DNA from: Rhodococcus sp. HM1
Lineage (GTDB): Bacteria > Actinomycetota > Actinomycetes > Mycobacteriales > Mycobacteriaceae
Length of the DNA: 64,000 nt
Assembly (NCBI RefSeq): GCF_023218075.1
Contig: NZ_JALPTB010000024.1
Span: 20,253-84,252 of the forward strand
Direction: 5' to 3'
The notes beneath the pieces are model-generated. The model did no database searches. It had not been told where the DNA came from and worked only from the letters and a program-made list of their open reading frames with translations. This document shows, piece after piece, positions 10,107-19,333 of this stretch. Position numbers and translations under genes: made by a program. Within the stretch, counting starts at the first letter, position 1. Each line of letters begins with the position of its first letter.

Positions 10107-10570
10107 ACCTCACCTGCCGTACCCGCCGTCGGATCGGTCGCGTGCTCGGCGATCAACGACAGTCGGCGCAGGCATTCCCGGTTACGCGGGTATACGGACC
10201 AATCCTGGACGAGGTCGGGAAGCCACTTCCACGGCGGGGTGATCGCGTGCTCGCGCATCTCGATCTCGCATCCACCGTCGCGTTCGGTGAGGCGCAGCAG
10301 GATCTCGGCGACACCGAACGGCCAGGCACGCGCGTGCAGGACCAGTTCGGACCGCGGGACGGATCGGACGACTTCGGTCGAGTCGTGCAGGAGCCCCGGC
10401 CACAACCCCACCGAATGGTGGATGCGTGTACCCGGGTCCGGCCAGTCGGCGTCGACCGCCCGCACCCGCGCGGCGCCCACCACCCAACCGGGGAAGGTCC
10501 ACCCGTCGGAGAGCACCTCCCACACCCGGTCACAGTCCGCCCGGGTCTTCCACACCGCTGCTCGTGCCAC
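10103..10570 (-). CDS. SRPBCC family protein
   Basis: A 155-aa START/Bet v1-fold protein of the polyketide cyclase/dehydrase type. It starts VARAAVWKTRADCDRVWEVLSD and shows the family pattern W-x-x-F-P-G-W followed by hydrophobic strands and the final helix (PDLVQDWSVYPRNRECLRRLSLIAEHA). I chose the GTG at 10570 because AGAGG lies seven bases ahead and because an upstream in-frame start would run into the epimerase gene. Middle gene of the operon epimerase, SRPBCC, flavoprotein, which suggests binding of a hydrophobic ligand in the same pathway. Confidence 0.72.
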   Translation of the reverse strand: MARAAVWKTRADCDRVWEVLSDGWTFPGWVVGAARVRAVDADWPDPGTRIHHSVGLWPGLLHDSTEVVRSVPRSELVLHARAWPFGVAEILLRLTERDGGCEIEMREHAITPPWKWLPDLVQDWSVYPRNRECLRRLSLIAEHATDPTAGTAGEV

Positions 10571-10604
10571 CGTCCCACCTCTTCCGACGATTGCTCTGCC
10601 CTGG

Positions 10605-11684
10605 TCACGGCACCCGTCGTATGCCGACCGTACCGCCGGCGACCAGGTCGGCGACCATCTCTCGTGGGCTTCGGGCCCCGAGGACCGGTCCCGTTCCGCT
10701 CGCACCCGAGCGCATACCCGCGATCGTCTCCCGCCACACCTCCCGGCCGGAGACGGCCGGGGACCAGCCGAGCACGCGTTGCGCGCGGCTGCAGTCGAGC
10801 AGGGGAGTGTCGTATGCGAGATCGATCCAGCCGCCGTGCACCGGTTGCAGATGTGCCCGCCAGGTGACCTGTGCGAGGGTGCGCAGGGTCCGACGCGAGA
10901 CTCGCCACGGCCGGACCCCGAGAGATTCGACGACGTCCTCCGTGCGGACCGGGTCGGCGGCGGACAGGTTCACCACTCCGGCGCCGGGCGCGGCGAGGGC
11001 GAGTTCGACGGCCGCGGCCACGTCCGCCGCGTGCACGGCGGGGAGTGCGACGGACGGGTCGAGCGGCAGGACCGGGAGTGCGCGCATGGCCACTGCCGGC
11101 ATCCAAGCGGGCATCGCGTACCGGCGCAGCGCCGCTCCGGCAGCGGCCTGACCGATCAGCCCCGGCCTCAGCACCGTGACCTCGGGTGCCCCCGTCTTTC
11201 GTGCGGCTTCGGCGACGATCTTTTCCGCTTCGACCTTGTCGGTGCTGTACTGCGATGTGGGAATGCCTGTCGCCGGCCATGATTCGTCGACCGTCCGGCC
11301 GTATGCGCCGGGGGCATAGGCGGCAGCGGACGACATGTGCACCACCTGGGCGACACTTGCCCTGGCCGCGGCTGCCATGACCGCGCGGGTGCCGTCGACC
11401 GCAGTGCGCCGCAAGAGGTCCGGACGATGCGAGGGCTGGAATGACCACGCGAGGTGGACGACGGCGTCGGCGCCGTCGAAGGCTCGGCACAACATTTCCT
11501 CCGCATCCGGGTCGCCGACGTCGATCGCGTGCCAGCACGCGTGTCGATACGGCCCGATCGCGGGCGGGACCCGACGCGCAACGGCGACGACCTCGTACGC
11601 GTCCGACTGCGCCGACAGGCGTGCGAGGAGGGCGGTCCCGACGTTGCCGGTGGCGCCGGTGACGACGATTCGGAGCGGTGGCAT
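10605..11684 (-). CDS. NAD-dependent epimerase/dehydratase family protein
   Basis: A 359-aa extended short-chain dehydrogenase. The protein begins MPPLRIVVTGATGNVGTALLARL, with the NAD-binding TGATGNVG loop, and carries the catalytic-type sequences HMSSAAAYAPG and SQYSTDKVEAE (Y-x-x-x-K analogue displaced, YSTDK). I use the internal Met at 11684 rather than the longer frame since the extra 49 residues have no family character. It opens a minus-strand unit with the SRPBCC and CrtI-like genes. Substrate could be a sugar nucleotide or sterol-like ketone; not decidable here. Confidence 0.75.
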   Translation of the reverse strand: MPPLRIVVTGATGNVGTALLARLSAQSDAYEVVAVARRVPPAIGPYRHACWHAIDVGDPDAEEMLCRAFDGADAVVHLAWSFQPSHRPDLLRRTAVDGTRAVMAAAARASVAQVVHMSSAAAYAPGAYGRTVDESWPATGIPTSQYSTDKVEAEKIVAEAARKTGAPEVTVLRPGLIGQAAAGAALRRYAMPAWMPAVAMRALPVLPLDPSVALPAVHAADVAAAVELALAAPGAGVVNLSAADPVRTEDVVESLGVRPWRVSRRTLRTLAQVTWRAHLQPVHGGWIDLAYDTPLLDCSRAQRVLGWSPAVSGREVWRETIAGMRSGASGTGPVLGARSPREMVADLVAGGTVGIRRVP

Positions 11685-11787
11685 TGCACAGAGGTACCCG
11701 TGACGGCGTCGGCCCACACCCGATTTCGTATCCGGACCGGTGGGAACTCGTCCGCAATCATCAAGAGCGGGAAGGTCGTCAGGAAAT

Positions 11788-12354
11788 CTATTCTCCCGCT
11801 GCCGAATCGGCGTCTCCGCCTTCGAGCCCACCGACCGGCATGATGATCCGGCTGAACAGTCGACGGCGACGCCCTTCCCCGGGACCGAGTTCCTGATAGC
11901 GCGTCAGCAGTTGCGCCATCTCCGTGACAAGGGACAACGCCTCGTCGTCGGTCAGGTCGAGAGCCACCTGCCGGTAGCCGACGACGTCCTCGGCCAGTCC
12001 TCGGCGGTGAGGGTCGTCGAGGTAGGCATCGAAGTCCGCGAGCAGTTGCGCGACGAAGACGAGGAATGCGCGCCGGTGGTCGTCGCTGCTCATCGCCTCG
12101 GCTTCGTCCCGGGTCACCTGCGCGCGTTCGACGACGAGACGGAAAGTGCGTTCGACCGTTCCCCGGACGCGACGCTCGGACACGACCTCGAGCACTCCCG
12201 CGTCGGCGAGTGTCGAGATCTGCCGGTACAGGGTTGCGGGGGAGACGTCGTCGAGAAGGGTGCGCAGCTGGGCGGTGGTCGCGGTGCGGCCGTCGAGCAG
12301 CGCCTGGACGATCCGCAGCCGTATCGGATGCAACAGCAGTTCTGCGGTGCTCAT
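11788..12354 (-). CDS. Winged-helix transcriptional regulator
   Basis: A 188-aa regulator with an N-terminal ArsR/PadR-like winged helix-turn-helix (MSTAELLLHPIRLRIVQALLDG, then TTAQLRTLLDDVSPATLYRQISTLADAGVLEVVSER). The C-terminal half is helical and may be a ligand-binding or dimerisation domain. It is divergent from a 117-aa gene across 66 bases that contain two overlapping perfect dyads, the expected place for autoregulation. Effector unknown. Confidence 0.82.
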   Translation of the reverse strand: MSTAELLLHPIRLRIVQALLDGRTATTAQLRTLLDDVSPATLYRQISTLADAGVLEVVSERRVRGTVERTFRLVVERAQVTRDEAEAMSSDDHRRAFLVFVAQLLADFDAYLDDPHRRGLAEDVVGYRQVALDLTDDEALSLVTEMAQLLTRYQELGPGEGRRRRLFSRIIMPVGGLEGGDADSAAGE

Positions 12355-12384
12355 GTATTCCCTCCGGCGACGATCTTCTCACGG

Positions 12385-12415
12385 TTGACATTGTTCTCAA
12401 CAATGAGAATAATAC
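12385..12415 (+). promoter_or_regulatory. Divergent promoter with overlapping operator dyads
   Basis: A -35 TTGACA at 12385-12390 and a -10-like TAATAC at 12410-12415 (or AATAAT at 12408-12413, 17-base spacing) point to transcription starting at or next to the ATG at 12421, so the plus-strand mRNA is probably leaderless. Between the hexamers lie two interlocked perfect dyads: ATTGTTCTCAACAAT (12390-12404) and TTCTCAACAATGAGAA (12394-12409). They are the likely operator of the divergent winged-helix regulator, placed to block this promoter. Confidence 0.6.
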
Positions 12416-12420
12416 CGGGT

Positions 12421-12774
12421 ATGACAACAATGACGATCGCAAACGGAACCCTGCAGGTGCGCTTCACGACCCTCGAGAAGATCGCCGGTCTCATCGGCGA
12501 CGTCGACGTGCCACTGAGCGCGATCCGCAACGTCGAGGTCCACGCCGACGGTCTCGCCGCGGCCCGGGGAGTTCGCGCCCCCGGACTCGGACTGCCGGGA
12601 ATGCGCAAGATCGGTACCTGGCGGGCTCCCGGGCGCAACACGCTCGTCTCCGTCCGGCGGGATCAGCCCGCCGTGCGCATCGAACTCGCAGGTCACAAGC
12701 GCGATGCCCTCGTCCTCGGCGTGGACGACGCCGAGCAATGGGCGCAGCGACTGGGTACCGTGGAGCGTTCCTGA
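12421..12774 (+). CDS. Hypothetical protein, PH-like fold possible
   Basis: A 117-aa soluble protein starting MTTMTIANGTLQVRFTTLEKIAGL, with alternating short strands (LQVRFT, IRNVEVHA, LVSVRR, AVRIELAG, ALVLGVDD) and a final helix (AEQWAQRLGTV). The pattern resembles small bacterial PH-like domain proteins. It is divergent from the winged-helix regulator and probably controlled by it. No Shine-Dalgarno is visible before the ATG, consistent with a leaderless transcript. Function unknown. Confidence 0.65.
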   Translation: MTTMTIANGTLQVRFTTLEKIAGLIGDVDVPLSAIRNVEVHADGLAAARGVRAPGLGLPGMRKIGTWRAPGRNTLVSVRRDQPAVRIELAGHKRDALVLGVDDAEQWAQRLGTVERS

Positions 12775-12827
12775 CCGACCGGGCACTGTTTCTGTCCGGA
12801 CACGAGTGACACGAACGGAGTCTTCCC

Positions 12828-13898
12828 TTGGCTCGGCTCATGAGAAACGCGCGACGGTGGATCGGCGCCGCAGCTGTGCCCGTGATGGTGCTCGGCGGAG
12901 GAGTACTCCTCGCCGGAACGGCGACGGCACTGCCGGTCACAGGGTCGGTTGTCGAAGCTGCCGGCATCGACAGCCCGCTGACCTTCGAGGCCGACGGGAC
13001 CGTCTTCCACGGCAGTCTCCGCACTCCTGACGGCGCGACCGCCGGGGCCGCGCTGCTACTGCCCGGAAGCGGCCCCACCGATCGCAACGGCAACCAGCCC
13101 GGCGCCGCGTCCGGCACGCTGACCCGCACCGCGGATGTCCTTGCCGCCCATGGCATCACCAGCTACCGATTCGACAAGATCGGTAGTGGGGAGACAGGTC
13201 TCGGGGCCTACACTCTCGAAACCGTCGGCGAGTACGGCTTCACCGAACAGGTCGATCACGCCGAGGCGGCGGCCCGCGCGCTCGCGGATCGCACCGGGAT
13301 CCCCACCGACGAGATCCTCGTGGTCGGGCACAGCGAAGGTGCGCTGACGGCCCTCGCCCTCGCCGACCGCGGCATCGGCAACGGTTTCGCTCTGCTGCAG
13401 CCCCTGCCGATGCGCTACCTGGACCTGCTGACCGCGCAGATCACCGCCGTCGCCGACTCCGGACAGCTCGGTGCCGACGGTGACGCGGTCCGCGCCGGCC
13501 TCCCCCGCACCGTCGAATCGCTGCGGACCACAGGGACCGTCCCCGCCGACCAGCACCCGCTCCTGGCTCAGCTCGGCCTCAACCCGGCCAACGCCAAGTT
13601 CCTCGCCGAGGCGGACGCATTCGATCCGCCCGTACTCGCAGCGCAACTCGCCACCGGCACCCCGGTGCTGCTCACCTGCTCGGACAAGGACACGAACGTC
13701 AGCTGCGCGCAGGTCGAGCCGCTCCGGTCGGCTCTCGCGCACACCGACCTGCAGTTCGAGCACTTCGCCACCGCGAACCACGGTCTCGAGGAACTCGGCC
13801 CGCTGCCGCCCGGTCCGGCGGATCTGGTGGCGCTCCTGCCCGTCTCCGGGGAGTTCGTCGCCGCGATGGACGGATGGGCCGCCGCGCGCGGTCGCTGA
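12828..13898 (+). CDS. Secreted alpha/beta hydrolase
   Basis: A 356-aa exported hydrolase. The signal peptide has a basic start (MARLMRNARRW), a hydrophobic core and a likely signal-peptidase I site after ATALP. The mature part has an oxyanion region LLLPGSGPTDRNGNQPG, the nucleophile elbow VVGHSEGALTALALAD (GHSEG), an acidic residue candidate in LLTCSDKDTNVSC, and a late His in ATANHGLEEL. The TTG at 12828 has GGAG seven bases upstream; the next ATG (12840) is 19 bases away from it, so TTG is preferred. Followed by a strong hairpin terminator. Confidence 0.82.
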   Translation: MARLMRNARRWIGAAAVPVMVLGGGVLLAGTATALPVTGSVVEAAGIDSPLTFEADGTVFHGSLRTPDGATAGAALLLPGSGPTDRNGNQPGAASGTLTRTADVLAAHGITSYRFDKIGSGETGLGAYTLETVGEYGFTEQVDHAEAAARALADRTGIPTDEILVVGHSEGALTALALADRGIGNGFALLQPLPMRYLDLLTAQITAVADSGQLGADGDAVRAGLPRTVESLRTTGTVPADQHPLLAQLGLNPANAKFLAEADAFDPPVLAAQLATGTPVLLTCSDKDTNVSCAQVEPLRSALAHTDLQFEHFATANHGLEELGPLPPGPADLVALLPVSGEFVAAMDGWAAARGR

Positions 13899-13914
13899 CC
13901 GACCCCCGACAGAA

Positions 13915-13956
13915 ACGGGTGATCCCCGGCCGGACATCCGGCCGGGGATCACCCGT
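13915..13956. terminator. Bidirectional terminator hairpin
   Basis: Perfect 19-base arms ACGGGTGATCCCCGGCCGG (13915-13933) and its complement (13938-13956) around an ACAT loop, between the convergent hydrolase and aldolase genes. Short T-runs flank it on the outside in both directions (GTTTCG on plus, TTTCTG on minus). Confidence 0.85.
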
Positions 13957-13976
13957 GTTTCGACGCGATCGAGCGC

Positions 13977-15011
13977 TCAGCTCGCGGCGCCGACCGTCTC
14001 TGCCTTGCCGGCGGCGACGATGTCGAGCGCGATGTCGACGATCATGTCCTCCTGACCGCCGACGAGCTGGCGGCGGCCGACCTCGAGCAGAATCGTGCGG
14101 ACGTCCACGCCGTACTGCTTGGACGCGGCCTCGGCGTGACGCAGGAAGCTCGAGTACACACCGGCGTAGCCGAGCGTGAGCGTCTCGCGGTCCACGCGGA
14201 CCGGGCGGTCCTGCAGCGGACGGACGATGTCGTCGGCGGCGTCCTGCAGCGCGAACAGGTCGGCGCCGTGCTCCCAGCCGTTGATGTTCGCGACCGCGAT
14301 GAACGGTTCGATCGGGCAGTTGCCTGCTCCCGCACCGTGTCCCGCGAGGGACGCGTCCACGCGGTAGACGCCCTCCTCGACGGCGACGACCGAGTTGGCC
14401 ACCGACAGCGACAGGTTCTCGTGGGCGTGGATGCCGATCTCGGTGCCCTCGTCGAGAACGTCCTTGTAGGCGCGGATGCGGTCGCGGACACCGTTCATGG
14501 TGAGCCGGCCGCCCGAGTCGGTGACGTAGACACAGTGTGCGCCATAGGATTCCATGAGCTTGGCCTGCTCCGCGAGCTTCGCCGGCTCGGCGAGGTGGCT
14601 CATCATGAGGAAGCCGGAGACGTCCATGCCCAGTTCACGCGCGGTCGCGATGTGCTGGGCGGAGACGTCGGCCTCGGTGCAGTGCGTCGCGATACGGACG
14701 GACCGGACACCCAGGTCGTAGGCCTTCCGCAGTTCGGCGATCGTGCCGACGCCCGGCAGCAGCAGGGTCGTCAGGCGCGCGTTCTCGATGTGCGCTGCCG
14801 CGGCCTCGATCCACTCCCAGTCGGTGTTGCTGCCCGGGCCGTAGTTCACCGAACCGCCGGCGAGACCGTCGCCGTGGGCGACCTCGATGGCGTCGACACC
14901 GGCCGCATCGAGGGCGGCGACGATCCGTCCGACATCCTCGGGGGAGATGCGGTGACGGATGGCGTGCATACCGTCACGGAGGGTGACGTCCTGGACGAAG
15001 ATCTTGGTCAT
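13977..15011 (-). CDS. 4-hydroxy-2-oxovalerate aldolase
   Basis: A 344-aa DRE-TIM aldolase that cleaves 4-hydroxy-2-oxoacids to pyruvate and an aldehyde and channels the aldehyde to the partner dehydrogenase. It begins [21 protein letters not shown], with the metal-binding TLRDG segment, and has the later His motif [16 protein letters not shown] and [21 protein letters not shown] precedes the ATG, which overlaps the stop of the dehydrogenase gene. Equivalents include DmpG, BphI and HsaF; the pathway cannot be assigned from this window because no ring-cleavage genes are adjacent. Confidence 0.92.
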   Translation of the reverse strand: MTKIFVQDVTLRDGMHAIRHRISPEDVGRIVAALDAAGVDAIEVAHGDGLAGGSVNYGPGSNTDWEWIEAAAAHIENARLTTLLLPGVGTIAELRKAYDLGVRSVRIATHCTEADVSAQHIATARELGMDVSGFLMMSHLAEPAKLAEQAKLMESYGAHCVYVTDSGGRLTMNGVRDRIRAYKDVLDEGTEIGIHAHENLSLSVANSVVAVEEGVYRVDASLAGHGAGAGNCPIEPFIAVANINGWEHGADLFALQDAADDIVRPLQDRPVRVDRETLTLGYAGVYSSFLRHAEAASKQYGVDVRTILLEVGRRQLVGGQEDMIVDIALDIVAAGKAETVGAAS

Positions 15012-15982
15012 GCGGACACCTCCGAGGTGGTACGGATTGCCATGCGCTCGGCGGCGCGCAGTGCCGCCGACGTCATGATGTCGAGATTGCCTGCGTACGC
15101 GGGCAGGTAGTGGGCCGCGCCCTCGACCTCCAGGAACACCGAAACCTGGTGCGTCACAGCGGCATCGCCGACGAGGGTGTGCACCGGCCGGTCCTCGGGA
15201 ACCGGGGTGATCTGCACTTCCTGCTTGAGGCGGTAGCCCGGGACGTAGGTCGCGACCTCGGCGACCATGTCCTTCACGGAGGCGCGGATGCGCTCGTGCG
15301 TCTCCTCGGACGGATCGCCGATGAGGCAGAACACGGTGTCGCGCATGATCAGCGGCGGCTCGGCCGGGTTGAGGATGATGATCGCCTTGCCGCGTCCGGC
15401 GCCGCCGACCTTCTCGATCGCGTGGGACGTGGTCTCGGTGAACTCGTCGATGTTCGCGCGCGTGCCCGGGCCGGCCGACTTCGACGAGATCGACGCGACG
15501 ATCTCGGCGTACGGGACCGGGGTGACACTCGAAACCGCGGAGACGATCGGGATGGTGGCCTGGCCGCCGCACGTGACCATGTTGACGTTGTGCGCCGACA
15601 GGTGCTCGTCGAGGTTCACCGCGGGCACCACGAACGGGCCGATGGCGGCGGGGGTCAGGTCGACGAGGAGCTTGCCGAGCGGAGCGAGCTTCTCGGCGTT
15701 CGCGATGTGTGCCTTGGCGCTCGTGGCGTCGAAGACGATGTCGATCTCGTCGAAGTTGTCCATGGCGATGAGGCCGTCGACGCCCTCGTGGGTGGTGGGC
15801 ACGCCGAGGCGCTTCGCGCGGGCGAGGCCGTCGGATTCGGGGTCGATGCCGACCATCGCGCCCATCTCCAGGACGTTGCTCAGGCGGATCACCTTGATCA
15901 TCAGGTCGGTGCCGATGTTGCCCGAGCCGATGATGGCGACCTTGGTCTTCTTGCCGGCGGGTGCCGGAGTCGTGTCTGTCAC
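15008..15982 (-). CDS. Acylating acetaldehyde dehydrogenase
   Basis: A 324-aa CoA-dependent aldehyde dehydrogenase (DmpF/BphJ/HsaG type) converting acetaldehyde or propionaldehyde to the acyl-CoA. The N-terminal Rossmann motif is [17 protein letters not shown], and the catalytic Cys lies in [18 protein letters not shown] chose the GTG at 15982, preceded by GGAGGAA, giving the usual family length; it overlaps the hydratase stop (GTGA). It forms a complex with the downstream aldolase in characterised systems. Confidence 0.93.
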   Translation of the reverse strand: MTDTTPAPAGKKTKVAIIGSGNIGTDLMIKVIRLSNVLEMGAMVGIDPESDGLARAKRLGVPTTHEGVDGLIAMDNFDEIDIVFDATSAKAHIANAEKLAPLGKLLVDLTPAAIGPFVVPAVNLDEHLSAHNVNMVTCGGQATIPIVSAVSSVTPVPYAEIVASISSKSAGPGTRANIDEFTETTSHAIEKVGGAGRGKAIIILNPAEPPLIMRDTVFCLIGDPSEETHERIRASVKDMVAEVATYVPGYRLKQEVQITPVPEDRPVHTLVGDAAVTHQVSVFLEVEGAAHYLPAYAGNLDIMTSAALRAAERMAIRTTSEVSA

Positions 15983-16791
15983 TGTTCCTCCTTCGAGAAC
16001 GTCGCGGTCACCGAGCCGAGGCCGGTGATGTCGGCGCGGACGACGTCGCCTCCGGTGAGCGGCGCCATCGGGCCGAGAGCACCGGAGAGGACGACCTGTC
16101 CGGCGCGCAGGGGTTCGCCGAACTCGCGTGCGGTGCGCGCGAGCCAGGACAGGGCGTTGAGGGGGTCGCCGAGGCATGCCGCGCCGTTGCCGGTGGACAC
16201 GGTCTCGCCGTTGATCGACATGGTCATCTCGGCGGCGATGGGTTCGAACTCGTCGAGTGTGACCTGTCGGCCGCCGAGAACGTACACGCCGCTCGACGCG
16301 TTGTCGGCGACGGTGTCGGCGAACTTGATGTCCCAGTCGGCGACGCGGCTGTCGACGATCTCGAGGGCGGCGACCGCGTAGGCGACCGCGCCGCGGACCT
16401 GCTCGACGTCGAGGGGACCGTCGGCCAGATCCTCGGCGAGCACGAACGCGACCTCGGCCTCGGCCTTCGGCTGCAGCAGCCGCGAGATCGGAATGACGGT
16501 GTCCTCGTCGTAGACCATGTCGTCGAACAGCACACCGAAGTCGGGGCGGTCGACACCCAGCTGTGCCTGTACTGCGGGCGACGTCAGGCCGATCTTGCGG
16601 CCGACGATCGTCGCGCCCGCGGCGAGCTTCGCCTCGGTGAGGTGTTTCTGCACTTCGTAGGCGACCGCGATGTCGGTCGCTCCGATGAGGTCACGGATGG
16701 GTGCGCACGGCACTCCGCTGGCCGCGGCGGTGAGCAGGCGCTCCGCGGCCTCGCCGATCGCGGCGGTGTCGGTATCGATTTTCTGCGACAT
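15979..16791 (-). CDS. 2-keto-4-pentenoate hydratase
   Basis: A 270-aa hydratase of the MhpD/HsaE family, which adds water to 2-hydroxypenta-2,4-dienoates to give 4-hydroxy-2-oxoacids for the aldolase. Conserved blocks include [38 protein letters not shown], the metal-site region [15 protein letters not shown], and [14 protein letters not shown]. First gene of the three-gene unit hydratase, dehydrogenase, aldolase. Divergent from doxX across an intergenic region holding two matching dyad operators. Confidence 0.92.
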   Translation of the reverse strand: MSQKIDTDTAAIGEAAERLLTAAASGVPCAPIRDLIGATDIAVAYEVQKHLTEAKLAAGATIVGRKIGLTSPAVQAQLGVDRPDFGVLFDDMVYDEDTVIPISRLLQPKAEAEVAFVLAEDLADGPLDVEQVRGAVAYAVAALEIVDSRVADWDIKFADTVADNASSGVYVLGGRQVTLDEFEPIAAEMTMSINGETVSTGNGAACLGDPLNALSWLARTAREFGEPLRAGQVVLSGALGPMAPLTGGDVVRADITGLGSVTATFSKEEQ

Positions 16792-16866
16792 GTCTCTCAG
16801 CCTGAGGGGTGTACGGGCTGGGGAACAGCGCGGCGTACCGCTGAGTGGAACGGTCCGGTGAACTTG

Positions 16867-16913
16867 GTTGACACGTCAACTTCAGCTCCGTACCTTCTAG
16901 TTGAAGCATCAAC
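16867..16913. promoter_or_regulatory. Twin dyad operators and promoter of doxX
   Basis: Two copies of GTTGA-N4-TCAAC stand 33 bases apart (three helical turns): GTTGACACGTCAAC at 16867-16880 and GTTGAAGCATCAAC at 16900-16913. The first covers a -35 TTGACA (16868-16873) whose -10 would be TACCTT (16891-16896, 17-base spacing); the second covers the expected start site. This is a repressor arrangement typical of MarR- or TetR-size dimers. No cognate regulator gene is next to it. Confidence 0.7.
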
Positions 16914-16965
16914 CATCAGGGTGTCTGCGCGAGCGCCGGCGTCCGTCCGTCTCGAAGGGTTCGCA

Positions 16966-17415
16966 ATGAACAATCCCGCTGTCCGCGACACCGGAATCCT
17001 CCTCGCCCGCATCGCGCTGGGCGTCATCTTCCTCGCGCACGGCCTGCAGAAGGTCAACTCCTGGGGCTTCGCAGGCACCAAGGCCGGATTCGAAGCCATG
17101 GGCGCCCCGGTGCCCGCGGTGTCCGCCTTCCTCGCGACCTGGATCGAGGTCCTCGGCGGCCTCGCGCTGATCGTCGGCGTGCTCACCCCGATCGTCGGCG
17201 GCCTCCTGTTCCTCAACATGATCGGCGCGCTGTTCATCACCCACATCGGCAACGGCCTGTGGGTGTCCGACGGCGGATACGAACTGGTCCTCGCGCTCGG
17301 CGCGGGTGCGCTGCTGCTCGCGGTCGTCGGTGCCGGCAAGTTCAGCGTCGACGCACTGCTCGCCGGCAAGCTGCCCTGGCTCGCCACCGAATCGGAGCCC
17401 GCACTCACCCGATAG
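16966..17415 (+). CDS. DoxX family membrane protein
   Basis: A 149-aa DoxX/SURF4-type protein with four membrane segments: GILLARIALGVIFLAHGLQKV, FLATWIEVLGGLALIVGVL, IVGGLLFLNMIGALFITHI and YELVLALGAGALLLAVVGAG. The N-terminal motif A-R-x-x-L-G-x-x-F-x-x-H-G-x-x-K is diagnostic. DoxX proteins are linked to thiol and redox homeostasis and are often induced by quinones or electrophiles. GAAGGG precedes the ATG; the paired dyads upstream suggest tight repression. Confidence 0.88.
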   Translation: MNNPAVRDTGILLARIALGVIFLAHGLQKVNSWGFAGTKAGFEAMGAPVPAVSAFLATWIEVLGGLALIVGVLTPIVGGLLFLNMIGALFITHIGNGLWVSDGGYELVLALGAGALLLAVVGAGKFSVDALLAGKLPWLATESEPALTR

Positions 17416-17482
17416 ATCGCACGAGTCCGCTCGTCACCGTTAAGGTGATGCGACAGTTCGCAATCCGAGGTCGGGGAGAAAA

Positions 17483-17905
17483 GTGGGCACGAACATGCGC
17501 AGAGTTGCTCGACGTGCTGCCCGTCTCGTCGCGATCGTGGTGGGCGCCGGCCTCGTCGGCGTCGGTGGTGCGGGCATCGCTGCCGCCGACGAATGGCCGC
17601 CGGTGCCCGACGGACCCAGCGCCATCGGTCCGTACGAGACGAGCGGATTCCTCACCCCGGACAACCCCGACTTCTGGAACCCGCTCGTCGCCCGGGATCG
17701 GCTGACGTCGCCGTTCGGCAACAGCACCCGCATCGTGTGCACCGCCTTCCACGGCGTGCTGATGGACTGCTGGCAGGCCGATCGGGACGGCAACCCGCAC
17801 AAGCTCGTGAGGTTGCCGTTCAACTTCCCGGCCGTCACCGGGTCGACGCTGCCGGGTGGCGGTCCCGGACACTACGTCTACCCGGGATTCATCCCCGGCA
17901 TCTGA
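17483..17905 (+). CDS. Secreted protein of unknown function
   Basis: A 140-aa protein with an actinobacterial signal peptide: Arg-rich start (MRRVARRAARL), hydrophobic core (VAIVVGAGLVGVGGAGIA) and probable cleavage after AAADE. The mature part has two Cys (IVCTAF and LMDCWQ) that could form one disulfide, is Pro/Gly rich, and ends GGPGHYVYPGFIPGI. GGGGAG lies close to the GTG at 17483; the ATG at 17495 is an alternative. No family recognised. It converges with the flavohemoglobin gene with only seven bases between. Confidence 0.68.
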   Translation: MGTNMRRVARRAARLVAIVVGAGLVGVGGAGIAAADEWPPVPDGPSAIGPYETSGFLTPDNPDFWNPLVARDRLTSPFGNSTRIVCTAFHGVLMDCWQADRDGNPHKLVRLPFNFPAVTGSTLPGGGPGHYVYPGFIPGI

Positions 17906-17912
17906 GCGGGCG

Positions 17913-19082
17913 TCAGGGCTGCGGGTCGTGGTGGATGCGCGCGACCGGCACGCCCGCGGCGCGCAGGCGGAACGTGGTGGCCCGCACCATCGACGGTGAT
18001 CCGCAGATCTGCACGTCGTGGTCGGTCCACGTGCCGTGCTCCGCGACGACCTGCCCCACGACGCCCTCGCGCACAGCAGTGCCGGGGCCGGACGAACCGG
18101 TGTGCCAGAGCGGGGTCTCCGTGTTCTCGACGACCGGGACCACCGTGAGCCACGGGGAGATCCGGGCCAGGGACTCGAGCGTCGGCAGGTCGTAGAGGTC
18201 GTAGGGGAAACGCCCGGAGTAGAACACGTGCGTGGGCAGGTTGTCGGTCCGTTGCGCCATCGCCATGAGTTGCGCGCGGATCGGTGCGATACCGGTGCCG
18301 GACGCGATCATCAGGCGGGGGCGGCCCGCGCGGTCGCCGTCGTCGCGAGCGCCGAGGGAGCCCAGGGGTGAACCGAGCACCCACGTTTCCCCGACCTGGG
18401 TGTGCCGGACGATGGACGGGCTGACCCAGCCGCCGGACACGCGCCGGACGTGGAACTCGATCAGCCCCGTACGGTCGGCCGGTATCGCCGGGGACAGGTA
18501 CCGCCACATACGCAGCCGCCCCGGCACCTGGACACTGACGTACTGCCCGGCGGCGTAATCCATGGGTTTGTCGAGCTGCAATCGGATCACGGCGATGTCG
18601 TCGGTGACCAGGCGATGCTCGATGACGGTGCCGACCCACGCGGCCGGTCCCTCGTCGGCCTCGGCCGCCTCCGACATCGCGGTGGTAATGAGATCGAGTG
18701 CAGTACACCATGATTCGGCGAGATCCCGCGTCCAGTTCTCGCCGTTCGCCTGTTCGACCGCAAGTGCGAGTGCCTCGGTGAGACAGGCGAATCGGGAGGG
18801 GTCGAGACCGTGCTTGCGGTGCTCGCGCCCGAGCTGCCGGACGAGCGGCAGGACCGATTCCGGCCGGTCCAGCCCGTCGACGATGTGTGCCAGGCCGCGC
18901 ACGATCCGATCACGCTGGCCGGCCATCGTCGCGGGAAAGAACTCGCGTGTCTCGGGATGGCGCGCGAAGAGGATCGAGTAGAACGAGTTGGACAGGGCGT
19001 GTGTCCGGTCGGGGCTGTCGGTCAGCGACTCGAAGTTGGTCCGGATCAGCGAGCACTGCCTCGAATCCACTGCGTTCGTCAC
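17913..19082 (-). CDS. Flavohemoglobin-type oxidoreductase
   Basis: A 389-aa fusion of a globin and a ferredoxin-reductase module. In the globin (about 1-135) I see a B10-type Tyr in SFYSILFARHPETREFF, a Gln in MAGQRDRIVRGL at the expected distal position, and a proximal-His candidate in REHRKHGL. The reductase has WRYLSPA for FAD binding, an NAD-binding GTGIAPI, and a final CGSPSMV block. The Trp-Arg-Tyr-Leu-Ser form matches the mycobacterial type II flavohemoglobins rather than classical NO dioxygenases, so the substrate is uncertain (NO detoxification or D-lactate-type electron transfer have been discussed for the group). Confidence 0.83.
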   Translation of the reverse strand: MTNAVDSRQCSLIRTNFESLTDSPDRTHALSNSFYSILFARHPETREFFPATMAGQRDRIVRGLAHIVDGLDRPESVLPLVRQLGREHRKHGLDPSRFACLTEALALAVEQANGENWTRDLAESWCTALDLITTAMSEAAEADEGPAAWVGTVIEHRLVTDDIAVIRLQLDKPMDYAAGQYVSVQVPGRLRMWRYLSPAIPADRTGLIEFHVRRVSGGWVSPSIVRHTQVGETWVLGSPLGSLGARDDGDRAGRPRLMIASGTGIAPIRAQLMAMAQRTDNLPTHVFYSGRFPYDLYDLPTLESLARISPWLTVVPVVENTETPLWHTGSSGPGTAVREGVVGQVVAEHGTWTDHDVQICGSPSMVRATTFRLRAAGVPVARIHHDPQP

Positions 19083-19333
19083 CTCCGTCGCGTGTCCTCT
19101 CCCGATCGGTACGGGGGGGACGACCGGGATTCGACTCTAGGCGTCACGCGTGATGCGGCGACGACCTCCGGCTTTCGGAAACGGCTCGGCTGCAACCTGT
19201 TCCAGGACCATGGATACAGGTCCGAGGTCCCGGGCCGATGGGGCCTCCCGGCCATCGTTCGACGTCGGCGCCACCGACGTCGACGCCTCCCGATCGTGAC
19301 GAACGTCTCGCGCGTGGTCCGCGCCGCGGCGGG

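Noticed and set aside
13977..16791. Assignment of the three-gene module to cholesterol degradation (hsaEGF)
   Set aside because: The enzymes fit, but no kstD, hsa ring-cleavage or kstR genes are adjacent, so a pathway name would be a guess.
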